Shown here piece after piece: positions 33,267-41,736 of a stretch of 41,736 nucleotides of DNA. The DNA is from an uncultured Akkermansia sp. (GTDB lineage: Bacteria; Verrucomicrobiota; Verrucomicrobiia; Verrucomicrobiales; Akkermansiaceae). A program made the position numbers and the translations under genes. How positions within the stretch are numbered: position 1 is the first letter of the stretch; each line of letters opens with the position of its first letter. Location: assembly GCA_947629715.1 (NCBI GenBank), contig CANRET010000012.1, positions 1 through 41,736 on the forward strand. The letters run 5' to 3'. The notes under the pieces are model-generated. The model worked only from the letters and a program-made list of their open reading frames with translations. It searched no databases and had not been told where the DNA came from.

Positions 33267-34379
33267 TTATACGATAGTGAGTTGCAATTGGTCTTCGATA
33301 AGTCTTCTCAGGCATTCGCCGCGTCGTTCGTCGAGATCTTTCGGGAGAGTTTCGTCCGGTACGAGCTGCATGTAGCCTTCCGTCGTGCGTACGTGGGCCT
33401 GCGACAGAGCCTTGCACACCGTGGACGCCGTTCGCTTGCTGTGCAGCTTGCGAAGAGATATTCCGAGACGAAGTTCTGAAAGCAGCCTCGGCGTTTCCTC
33501 TTTCGTGACGACACGTCCGTTCTTCAGGCCATCAAGAACGGCGTACAGCCTTTCGCTCCATTCGTTGGCGGAACCTTTTCGGGAGATCAATAGGCGACGC
33601 TCCGCATTTTCCTCGCGGCACAGCCGGTGCACGACTTTGCGCAGAAGGGGGAACGATTCGTACAGGGGCCTGTCCCCGTACATCGGCGCTTCAAGGCGGA
33701 ACACGTCCGCATCTTCATGTCCCGGAGCTTCAAAGGCCGGACGGTACTGGATCCCGTGACTTTGCAGCATGTTGTCCACCTCTCCCATGCGACCGGCTTT
33801 TGCCAGAGCCGACAGGCTCATCCAGCACGCCACGCTCATCCCGTTGCCGCTCTTTTTCGGATCGGACATCAGGTGCAGGAAGTCATCGTCCCACGCCAGC
33901 TCTGCAGACATCTCACAGCATACCCTGTCCTGCATGATGAGGGCTTCGCAGAGAGCCGTGTTCAAGCATTGCCCCTCGTCGGCATCGACAAACAATTCCA
34001 TCGTCAAATGCTCCTCGCCGTTGATGACGGCAACGCGGGTTTGCTTGCGGTCGTAAACGAGGGCTGTGCAAGGATTGCCCGCACGCGCTTCTTCGGGGAG
34101 CTGTTCGAGTTCTGTCAGCAGTTGCCTTTCCCAATCGCACAGACTGTTCACCCGCACGGGGTCCTTGTCCCATGAGACGTCACGCTGTTGTTGGAGCGTT
34201 TCACAGATGAGTCTTTCGACTTCCTCTGTTTGTTCCGGCTTGGCCCAGTGTGGAAATGGGTAGTCTGCCAAGTTCAGAGAGATGATGCCGTGCGCTCCGA
34301 ACAACACGCCGCCCTTCGCCAAAGCCTGAGTTATGGCCGGCTCTTTGGTCATCCAACTCCTCATTTCGTGCGGCTTCAT
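33267..34379 (-). CDS. mcsB: McsB-like ATP:guanido phosphotransferase, probably catalytically degenerate
   Basis: Position between mcsA and clpC and partial sequence match identify this 370-residue protein as the McsB protein-arginine kinase homologue. Recognisable remnants are VINGEEHLTMELF (118-130) in place of NEEDHxR, and SGNGMSVACWMSLSALAKAG (177-196) in place of the CPTNxGTGxRASV stretch. The preceding cysteine motif reads SDPKK, so the conserved Cys is missing, and the N-terminal SSRVRLARN segment is not present (LFGAHGIISLNLADYPFP instead). Several ATP-binding arginines of active McsB therefore seem absent. It may be a pseudokinase that only binds phosphoarginine, McsA or ClpC. Its start overlaps the McsA stop (ATGA) and clpC begins 6 bp after its stop, so production is coupled. 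Confidence 0.75.
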   Translation of the reverse strand: MKPHEMRSWMTKEPAITQALAKGGVLFGAHGIISLNLADYPFPHWAKPEQTEEVERLICETLQQQRDVSWDKDPVRVNSLCDWERQLLTELEQLPEEARAGNPCTALVYDRKQTRVAVINGEEHLTMELFVDADEGQCLNTALCEALIMQDRVCCEMSAELAWDDDFLHLMSDPKKSGNGMSVACWMSLSALAKAGRMGEVDNMLQSHGIQYRPAFEAPGHEDADVFRLEAPMYGDRPLYESFPLLRKVVHRLCREENAERRLLISRKGSANEWSERLYAVLDGLKNGRVVTKEETPRLLSELRLGISLRKLHSKRTASTVCKALSQAHVRTTEGYMQLVPDETLPKDLDERRGECLRRLIEDQLQLTIV

Positions 34380-34951
34380 GTTTTCGGCATCCGTTTAATG
34401 CGGTCGCGTATTCGGGCAGCCTCTTCGTAATTTTCTCGTTCTACGGCAGCGCGCAGACGCTCCTCCAGTTCCTCACGCGTCTCTGCTCTCTCACTCATGA
34501 CCGTCCCTTCAGCGCCGTCTTCGTCCTCCTCTGCCTCCAGCGTTTCGCGGAATGCGGCGTAGCATGCGGGACAACCCAGTTTGTGGGTCCTCTTGTACTC
34601 AGACAGAGGATAGCCGCATTCCGGACACTCCTTGACAACTCCTGACCTCTCCTTTTTCTTGTCCTCTTCATTGTTGAGTGCGAACACGGTACCGAGCGAG
34701 CCTGCTCCTTCGTCGCCTCCTTCTCCGTTGAGCATTTGCCTGATCAGCTGTTCAATGTGACCGCTGAGTTCTTTCGGGAAGAATTGACTGGCCAGGGACA
34801 ACTGGTTTGGGTCAAATATCCCACGCTGTTTCGCGCACTCTCGGCACAAGGCGACATCCCTGAGCTTTCCGTCCGCTATTTGCGTCAGGAACACAGTCGC
34901 CGGCTTCCCGCATATTTGGCATCTTTTCACTCTCCCCGCATTGTACCACAT
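34376..34951 (-). CDS. mcsA: McsA-like zinc-binding ClpC adaptor/McsB activator
   Basis: This 191-residue protein has the McsA layout: two N-terminal CxxC pairs (CQICGKPA, residues 11-18, and CRECAKQRG, 36-44), a second zinc finger (CPECGYPLSEYK and LGCPACYAAF, about 112-138) and a C-terminal UVR motif (ELEERLRAAVERENYEEAAR, about 160-179). McsA activates McsB and controls ClpC in Firmicutes, and homologues occur in chlamydiae. I chose the ATG at 34951 because AAGGGG lies six bases upstream. Other options are the ATG at 34984 and a GTG at 34930 just before the first cysteine; TGGTACAAT at 34942-34950 (minus strand) could be an extended -10 element, favouring the GTG. It is the first gene of the leftward operon. 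Confidence 0.88.
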   Translation of the reverse strand: MWYNAGRVKRCQICGKPATVFLTQIADGKLRDVALCRECAKQRGIFDPNQLSLASQFFPKELSGHIEQLIRQMLNGEGGDEGAGSLGTVFALNNEEDKKKERSGVVKECPECGYPLSEYKRTHKLGCPACYAAFRETLEAEEDEDGAEGTVMSERAETREELEERLRAAVERENYEEAARIRDRIKRMPKT

Positions 34952-35122
34952 CCTATGCCCCTTTCCCAAAACAAAGCGCGTCATTTTTCAGAACCGATAC
35001 ATTTGAGGGTTCGATCGCCTATTCGACCGGTTGACATTTTTCTCGAGTGAAAGGACGGGGGCGGGAAGACGGTCTGCTTCTTATGACCCGTTGGAAAAAA
35101 TGGACCAATCGGTGAATCTGTC

Positions 35123-35151
35123 TTGCTTTTTGGGGAGAGGTAGGTTAAACT
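35123..35151 (+). promoter_or_regulatory. Putative sigma70-type promoter of sdhCAB
   Basis: TTGCTT (35123-35128) and TAAACT (35146-35151) are 17 bp apart. The sdhC ATG follows 24 nt downstream. The 190-bp gap between the divergent mcsA and sdhC starts holds no gene. Confidence 0.5.
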
Positions 35152-35175
35152 GCGTCCGCACGACGTTACTGCACT

Positions 35176-35847
35176 ATGAACGATATCATCACGACAGCCT
35201 GTAAGTTCGTCACGTCATCCATAGGCCGCAAGATATTAGTGGCGCTCACGGGGGCGTGTCTTCTTCTCTTCCTCGTCGGTCATTTGGCCGGTAACATGAC
35301 GATTTACGGAGGATGCGCCGCCTGTGGCGGAAAGTCTTGGATTGACTACTATGCGATGGGGTTGCACAGCATGCCGGCATGGCTGCTGTGGTCAATTCGG
35401 CTTGGTCTGCTGGCTGTGTTTGCCGTGCATGTGCTGCTGGCGCTGGTGCTTAAGTACGAGAACTACAATGCCCGCACGCACTACCAGAGGGAAGGCACGC
35501 TGAAGGCTACTCTCTCCTCCCGCACCATGGTCATCACCGGGGTGATGATTCTTGCGTTCCTGCTCTTGCACCTTTGGCAGCTCACTCTTAACGGCGACCC
35601 TGCCAACTGCTATGAACACGTCGTGCTCGGCTTCCAAAACCCGGTGTGCAGCGCAGCCTACATCGTGGCGATTTGCTGCCTGTTCATGCACGTGCGCCAC
35701 GGTGTGCAAAGTGTGATGCAGACGCTGGGACTGGGCACGCGTAAGGTGCGTCCGCTCTATAACATCGTGGCCGTGCTTTTTGCCCTTGTAGTTTGCGCCG
35801 GCTTCATTTCCATTCCTCTGGCGGTTCTCACCGGCATCCTTCACTAA
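35176..35847 (+). CDS. sdhC: Succinate dehydrogenase cytochrome b subunit (b558 type)
   Basis: This 223-residue membrane anchor binds heme and quinone in succinate:quinone oxidoreductase. Five membrane segments are visible (about 18-38, 68-92, 116-137, 155-175 and 195-218), the count expected for a single-anchor type B complex that needs no SdhD. Histidines suited to bind two hemes occur in LVGHLAGN, GLHSMP, FAVHVLLAL, LLLHLWQLT and MHVRHGVQS. It is the first gene of sdhCAB, with sdhA starting 21 bp after its stop. No Shine-Dalgarno precedes its ATG (CGTTACTGCACT). Type B complexes with this subunit set are known from Bacteroidota, Firmicutes and PVC bacteria. Confidence 0.94.
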   Translation: MNDIITTACKFVTSSIGRKILVALTGACLLLFLVGHLAGNMTIYGGCAACGGKSWIDYYAMGLHSMPAWLLWSIRLGLLAVFAVHVLLALVLKYENYNARTHYQREGTLKATLSSRTMVITGVMILAFLLLHLWQLTLNGDPANCYEHVVLGFQNPVCSAAYIVAICCLFMHVRHGVQSVMQTLGLGTRKVRPLYNIVAVLFALVVCAGFISIPLAVLTGILH

Positions 35848-35868
35848 ACCTCTACCTCTTCTCCCAAT

Positions 35869-37833
<1,965 letters not shown>

Positions 37834-37869
37834 TCGAGCAGAGCTGAATCCCTAACACCTTTTTATACT

Positions 37870-38637
37870 ATGGCTACACTTAATCTTACGCTCAAGGTCT
37901 GGAGGCAGGAGAACGCTCAGGCCCAGGGTCGCATTGAAACCTACCAGGCGAAGAACATCCCGGACGAAGCCTCTTTCCTCGAGATGCTCGATATTGTGAA
38001 TGAGGAGCTTGTCCACGAAGGCAAGGAACCCATCCACTTCGATCACGACTGCCGCGAGGGCATCTGCGGCATGTGCTCGCTCACCATCAACGGTGTGCCC
38101 CACGGCGGCAAGAAGGTGACGACCTGCCAGCTGCACATGCGCCAGTTCAAGGACGGCGATACGATCTGGATTGAGCCTTTCCGCGCCAAAGCGTTCCCGC
38201 TGCTGCGCGATCTCATTGTCGATCGCTCGGCGCTGGACAAGATCATCGCCGCCGGCGGCTTTGTGGATATCCGTACCGGCTCCGCGCCGAACGCCAACAA
38301 CATGCCCGTGCGCAAGAAGACGGCGGATGCCGCTTTCGACGCCGCCGCGTGCATCGGTTGCGGCGCTTGCGTGGCCAGCTGCAAGAACAGCTCCGCCATG
38401 CTCTTCACCTCCGCCAAGGCAGCGCACCTCAACCTGCTGCCCCAGGGCTACCCGGAGAAGAACAAGCGCGTGCTCGCCATGGTGCGTCAGATGGATGCCC
38501 TCGGCTTCGGCAACTGCACCAACCAGTACGAGTGCGAGGCCGCCTGCCCGAAGGGTGTCTCCGTGGACAATATCGCCAAGCTCAACCGCGACTACATGAT
38601 CGCCTGCGCCTCCGAGGCCGTCGGCGTATTCTCCTGA
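37870..38637 (+). CDS. sdhB: Succinate dehydrogenase iron-sulfur subunit
   Basis: This 255-residue subunit passes electrons from FAD to heme and quinone through three Fe-S centres. [18 protein letters not shown] (about 58-74) followed by TCQLHM supplies the [2Fe-2S] ligands. [14 protein letters not shown] (about 161-174) and [16 protein letters not shown] (about 217-232) supply the [4Fe-4S] and [3Fe-4S]/[4Fe-4S] ligands. The gene starts 36 bp after sdhA, again without a Shine-Dalgarno (CTTTTTATACT), and is followed within 25 bp by a strong terminator, so it closes the operon. Confidence 0.97.
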   Translation: MATLNLTLKVWRQENAQAQGRIETYQAKNIPDEASFLEMLDIVNEELVHEGKEPIHFDHDCREGICGMCSLTINGVPHGGKKVTTCQLHMRQFKDGDTIWIEPFRAKAFPLLRDLIVDRSALDKIIAAGGFVDIRTGSAPNANNMPVRKKTADAAFDAAACIGCGACVASCKNSSAMLFTSAKAAHLNLLPQGYPEKNKRVLAMVRQMDALGFGNCTNQYECEAACPKGVSVDNIAKLNRDYMIACASEAVGVFS

Positions 38638-38660
38638 TGCTGTCCGACAGCAAACTTTCC

Positions 38661-38690
38661 AAGGGAGGGCTTAGGTCCCTCCCTTTTTTT
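38661..38690 (+). terminator. Rho-independent terminator of sdhCAB
   Basis: AAGGGAGGG (38661-38669) pairs with CCCTCCCTT (38677-38685) across a 7-nt loop, and seven T follow or overlap the stem end. The stem starts 23 bp after the sdhB stop. Confidence 0.92.
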
Positions 38691-38721
38691 GTCTCAGAGA
38701 GCTGTTCCTTGTTGTTTTCTC

Positions 38722-38749
38722 TCGACAGATGCTCGAAAATCGCTAGAAT
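38722..38749 (+). promoter_or_regulatory. Putative promoter of the first Sel1-repeat gene
   Basis: TCGACA (38722-38727) and TAGAAT (38744-38749) each match the sigma70 consensus at five of six positions, spaced by 16 bp. The ATG at 38775 follows 25 nt later. No similar pair precedes the second Sel1 gene, so that gene may depend on this promoter. Confidence 0.55.
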
Positions 38750-38774
38750 AGGCTTAACTGTTATCAATCACGGT

Positions 38775-40394
38775 ATGGAAACGAACCAAAGAAAGAACAC
38801 GAAATCGGCGCTCCCCGTGCGGGGCCTGGGGGCACTGGCGGTGGCGGTCGGCATGCTGGTGGGCATGGCGCACGGGCAGGAGGAGGAGAAGAAGGAGAAT
38901 TCCCTGCCGTGGGAGCTGCAGGCGGTGCGCCTGATACGCAAAGAAAAGCCGGAGTCCGAAAAAGAACTGCAAGAGCTGCTGAAGTCGGAGCAGGAAAAGG
39001 GCAATAAGAAGGCGGGTTTGGTGTTGGCGCTCCGGTTGGCCGGAGGTTTCAGCGGGGAGCAGAATCACGATGAGGCACGCAAAATCATAGAGCCTCTGGC
39101 AGCGGGGGGAGATGTGGATGCGCAGTGGTTGCTGGCGTATGACGAGATGACGCGAATCCTCCTGCAAAAAGGGGGAAATAAAGAGCGGGTCAAATCACTC
39201 GCGAAGAATGCGGCGGACCAGGGACACCACGGCGCTCAGGCCACTTGTGCGGCATTTGATTGCTACTCCACCAATGAAGAGGCGAAAGCTACGGTCTTGA
39301 AATACGCCAAGAAAGCAGCGGAGCAGGGGAATTCTTACGGAATGAATGTTGTCGCCCGCGTTGATGTGGCAAATATGAAAGAGTTTGAAGAGTACGACAA
39401 GTGTTTGGCCGCGTGGAAAGCCGGGTGTGTGCAGGCCGCTGGCGGCGTTGGCACGTTCATGAAGGAACGCTCTGCGGAGTTTGCGGAATCAGGTTCGTCC
39501 TTTCTCATGTATGAGGGGATGGCGATTCAGTGTCGTAAAGAAGGAGACCGGATGAACGAGACCAAGTGGCTCACTCTGGCTGCTGAGGGCGGCGACATGT
39601 TTGCTGTGCAGGCGCTCTCGAACATGACTGCCACGGAGGCCGAAAAGGACTACCGTGACGCCTTCGGGTACGAGCACGATAAACTTGCATATTTTGATGT
39701 GCCGCAGGATTTGCCCAAGGCGGTGGAATTGTACACCAAGGCGGCGGAAGGCGGGCATGTCCTCGCTATGTACAGATTAGCGAACTGCTACGAGCTCGGT
39801 CGCGGTACGGAGCGCGATGAGAAAAAAGCGGAGGAGCTGTATCGCAAGGCGGCAGAACAGAAACTGGACATAGCCGCGTTGCGTCTGGGGCAGTTGCTCC
39901 TGCGGCGCGGCGGGAAAGCTGCCAAAGAAGCCAACAAGTGGCTCGCTCAAGCCGCGGAGCAGGGAAACGTCGTGGCGAAGTACACGCTCGGTCTTTGCTA
40001 TCTGAAGGGGAAGGGCGGCGTCAAAAAAAGCCCGCAGCGCGCTCAAAGTCTTTTTACGGAAGCGGCGGCGTTGTGTGACATTTGCAGCAAGTACGAGCTG
40101 GGCTTTGCCGCATACTTTGCCAAAGGCAGCGGCAAGGATAAAAAGCAGGCTGCCCTGGAAACTCTCAATCATGCGGGGATGGACTGTGGTCCGCTCTGCA
40201 TGGCTACCCCGATGATCTCACCGGGCTTTGGTGATCAACATTATTGGCAAACGGCATACGATATCATCGTCGACGGACGCGATAAGACAGATCACTCGGA
40301 AGCTGACTTCAAGCGCGTGATGCAGGGGAATACCAACGCCCTCTGCCTCTACTACCTGCTGCGCGATCTCAAACTCCCCAAAAAAGGCTCATGA
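38775..40394 (+). CDS. Secreted Sel1-repeat (TPR-like) protein, copy 1
   Basis: This 539-residue protein starts with a signal peptide: basic METNQRKNTK, a hydrophobic core (ALAVAVGMLVGMAHG) and a likely cut before QEEEKKENS (residue ~35). It should be exported to the periplasm or beyond. Sel1-type helical pairs follow, clearest at KAVELYTKAAEGGHVLAMYR, ELYRKAAEQKLDIAALRLGQ and KWLAQAAEQGNVVAKYTLGL (about 315-430). Sel1 repeats act as protein-binding scaffolds; the partner is unknown. The upstream frame runs on into sdhB, but the signal peptide and promoter fix the start at 38775. The last ~90 residues (from about 450) have no visible repeat. A second, partly near-identical gene follows 62 bp downstream. 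Confidence 0.88.
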   Translation: METNQRKNTKSALPVRGLGALAVAVGMLVGMAHGQEEEKKENSLPWELQAVRLIRKEKPESEKELQELLKSEQEKGNKKAGLVLALRLAGGFSGEQNHDEARKIIEPLAAGGDVDAQWLLAYDEMTRILLQKGGNKERVKSLAKNAADQGHHGAQATCAAFDCYSTNEEAKATVLKYAKKAAEQGNSYGMNVVARVDVANMKEFEEYDKCLAAWKAGCVQAAGGVGTFMKERSAEFAESGSSFLMYEGMAIQCRKEGDRMNETKWLTLAAEGGDMFAVQALSNMTATEAEKDYRDAFGYEHDKLAYFDVPQDLPKAVELYTKAAEGGHVLAMYRLANCYELGRGTERDEKKAEELYRKAAEQKLDIAALRLGQLLLRRGGKAAKEANKWLAQAAEQGNVVAKYTLGLCYLKGKGGVKKSPQRAQSLFTEAAALCDICSKYELGFAAYFAKGSGKDKKQAALETLNHAGMDCGPLCMATPMISPGFGDQHYWQTAYDIIVDGRDKTDHSEADFKRVMQGNTNALCLYYLLRDLKLPKKGS

Positions 40395-40456
40395 CGGGAG
40401 GAACTTCCCTCATTCCACGAGTAAGCTGAAACATGAAGAATCATCTCAATCACGGT

Positions 40457-41736
40457 ATGAAAGCAAAGCAAAAAAAGAACACGAAATCGGTGCTCCCCGT
40501 GCGGGGCCTGGGAGCGCTGGCGGTGGCGGTCGGCATGCTGGTGGGCATGGCGCACGGGCAGGAGGAGGAGAAGAAAGAGAATTCCCTGCCGTGGGAGCTG
40601 CAGGCGGTGCGCCTGATACGCAAGGAAAAACCGGAGTCCGAGCAGGAGTTGCAGGAGTTGTTGAAGGCGGAGCAGGAAAAGGGTAATAAGAAGGCGGGCC
40701 TGGTGTTGGCGCTTCGGTTGGCCGGCGGCTTCAGCGGGGAGCAGAATCACGATGAGGCGCGCAAAATCATAGAGCCTCTGGCAGCGGAGGGAGATGCGGA
40801 TGCGCAGTGGTTGCTGGCTTATGACGAGACGACGCGACTTCTCCTGAAAAAAGGGGGAAATAAAGAGCGGATTGCATCGCTCCTCAAAGATGCAGCAAAT
40901 CAGGACCACCATGGCGCGCAGGCCGCTTATGCAGCATTCTGCCGCAAATCCAGCGACGAAGAGGCGAAGACCATGGCATCAAAATATGCCGAGAAAGCGG
41001 CGAAGCAGGGAAATTCTTACGCGATGTATCCCATTCCTACTGCCGATAACCTTGCCAATTCAGATGATCTTATGGAACGTAGTAAGAAAAGTTTGGACGC
41101 GTGGAAAGCCGGGTGTGTGCAGGCAGCGGGCAATATCATCGACTTCAATGAAGAACATATGAAGGAGTTCGCCGAGTCGGGCTCGTCTTCTTGCATGAGC
41201 TTAAGGATGGTAGAGATCTGTCGACAGAAAGGAGACCGGATGAACGAAACCAAGTGGCTCACTCTGGCTGCTGAGGGCGGTGATCTGTCTGCCGTGCATA
41301 TACTCTCAAACATGACCGCCACGGAGGCTGAAAAAAACTACCATGACGCCTTCGGATACGAGCACGATAAACTCGTGTACTTCGACGTGCCACAGAATTT
41401 GTCCAAGGCGGTGGAATTGTACAACAAAGCAGCCGAAGGCGGGCATGTCCTCGCTATGTACAGATTGGCGAACTGCTACGAGCTAGGTCGCGGCACGGAG
41501 CGCGATGAGAAAAAAGCGGAGGAGCTGTATCGCAAAGCTGCAGAGAAGAAACTCGATTTAGCGGCGTTGCGTCTGGGACAGCTGCTCCTGCAGCGCGGCG
41601 GGAAAGCTGCCAAAGAAGCCAACAAGTGGCTCGCTCAAGCCGCGGAGCAGGGGAACGTGGTGGCGAAGTACACGCTCGGTCTTTGCTATCTGAAGGGGAA
41701 GGGCGGCGTCAAAAAAAGCCCGCAGCGCGCTCAAAG
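40457..41736 (+). CDS. Secreted Sel1-repeat protein, copy 2 (cut by window end)
   Basis: The frame beginning MKAKQKKNTKSVLPVRGLGA is open to the window edge (426 codons) and repeats the organisation of copy 1: the same signal peptide, the same ELQAVRLIRKEKPESE start of the mature part and the same Sel1 repeats at the end. Similarity is uneven. The first ~125 residues and the last ~130 seen here are almost identical to copy 1, while about residues 150-245 are clearly different (KSSDEEAKTMASKYAEKAAK versus NEEAKATVLKYAKKAAEQ, and the stretch after it). The leader CAATCACGGTATG is also shared. It is a tandem duplicate, probably reshaped by gene conversion or by selection on the variable part. 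Confidence 0.88.
   Translation, partial: MKAKQKKNTKSVLPVRGLGALAVAVGMLVGMAHGQEEEKKENSLPWELQAVRLIRKEKPESEQELQELLKAEQEKGNKKAGLVLALRLAGGFSGEQNHDEARKIIEPLAAEGDADAQWLLAYDETTRLLLKKGGNKERIASLLKDAANQDHHGAQAAYAAFCRKSSDEEAKTMASKYAEKAAKQGNSYAMYPIPTADNLANSDDLMERSKKSLDAWKAGCVQAAGNIIDFNEEHMKEFAESGSSSCMSLRMVEICRQKGDRMNETKWLTLAAEGGDLSAVHILSNMTATEAEKNYHDAFGYEHDKLVYFDVPQNLSKAVELYNKAAEGGHVLAMYRLANCYELGRGTERDEKKAEELYRKAAEKKLDLAALRLGQLLLQRGGKAAKEANKWLAQAAEQGNVVAKYTLGLCYLKGKGGVKKSPQRAQ

Noticed and set aside
38349-38774. Upstream extension of the first Sel1 gene into sdhB
   Set aside because: The signal peptide at 38775, the terminator at 38661 and the promoter at 38722 place the start downstream.

Overview
The window looks like a chromosomal segment of a Verrucomicrobiota (PVC-group) bacterium. 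The right half carries mcsA-mcsB-clpC, also known from chlamydiae, a eukaryote-type (GH13_8-like) glycogen branching enzyme, and a three-gene sdhCAB succinate dehydrogenase with a single cytochrome b subunit. It also carries Sel1-repeat secreted proteins. Many genes lack an obvious Shine-Dalgarno sequence. The phylum assignment is inferred from gene content only.

Layout. (A) 1-1019: the start of a possible minus-strand gene at the left edge and a membrane/coiled-coil protein whose reading frame is open upstream of any standard start. (B) 1032-10447: two tyrosine recombinase genes, about 88% identical by eye and in the same orientation, at 1032-2033 and 9226-10224. Between them lie two adjacent DUF262 genes (the first with a DUF1524 HNH nuclease domain), a small phospholipase-D-like protein, and an AbiEi/AbiEii toxin-antitoxin pair. 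A 54-bp direct repeat made of the 3' end of the PLD gene flanks the AbiE pair. (C) 10448-23207: a tightly packed operon of a 1763-residue DEAD/DEAH helicase with a C-terminal DUF1998 domain, an SNF2 helicase, an Eco57I-type adenine methyltransferase and an HNH_2 nuclease. Its parts match class 1 DISARM (DrmA+DrmB fused, DrmD, DrmMI), with an HNH nuclease where DrmC (PLD) would be expected. (D) 23200-25699: a decayed ISL3-type transposase abutting the HNH gene, then a long ankyrin-repeat protein. This is the apparent right edge of the accessory region. (E) 25776-34951, minus strand: a housekeeping run mcsA, mcsB-like, clpC, glgB, mutL and a membrane protein, with gaps of 1-35 bp or overlaps. 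(F) 35176-38637: sdhC-sdhA-sdhB with a promoter and a strong terminator. (G) 38775-end: two tandem, mosaic-identity Sel1-repeat lipoprotein/secreted-protein-like genes, the second cut by the window edge.

How it fits together. Both defence blocks have the same plan: an integrase pointing left and a defence operon pointing right. This suggests two related integrative units that accumulated side by side. The DISARM-like operon would combine adenine methylation of self DNA with two helicases and a nuclease against unmodified DNA. The DUF262 pair would act as a modification-dependent restriction system, and AbiE as an abortive-infection toxin-antitoxin. The housekeeping half covers protein quality control (McsA/McsB/ClpC), glycogen synthesis, mismatch repair and the respiratory succinate:quinone step.
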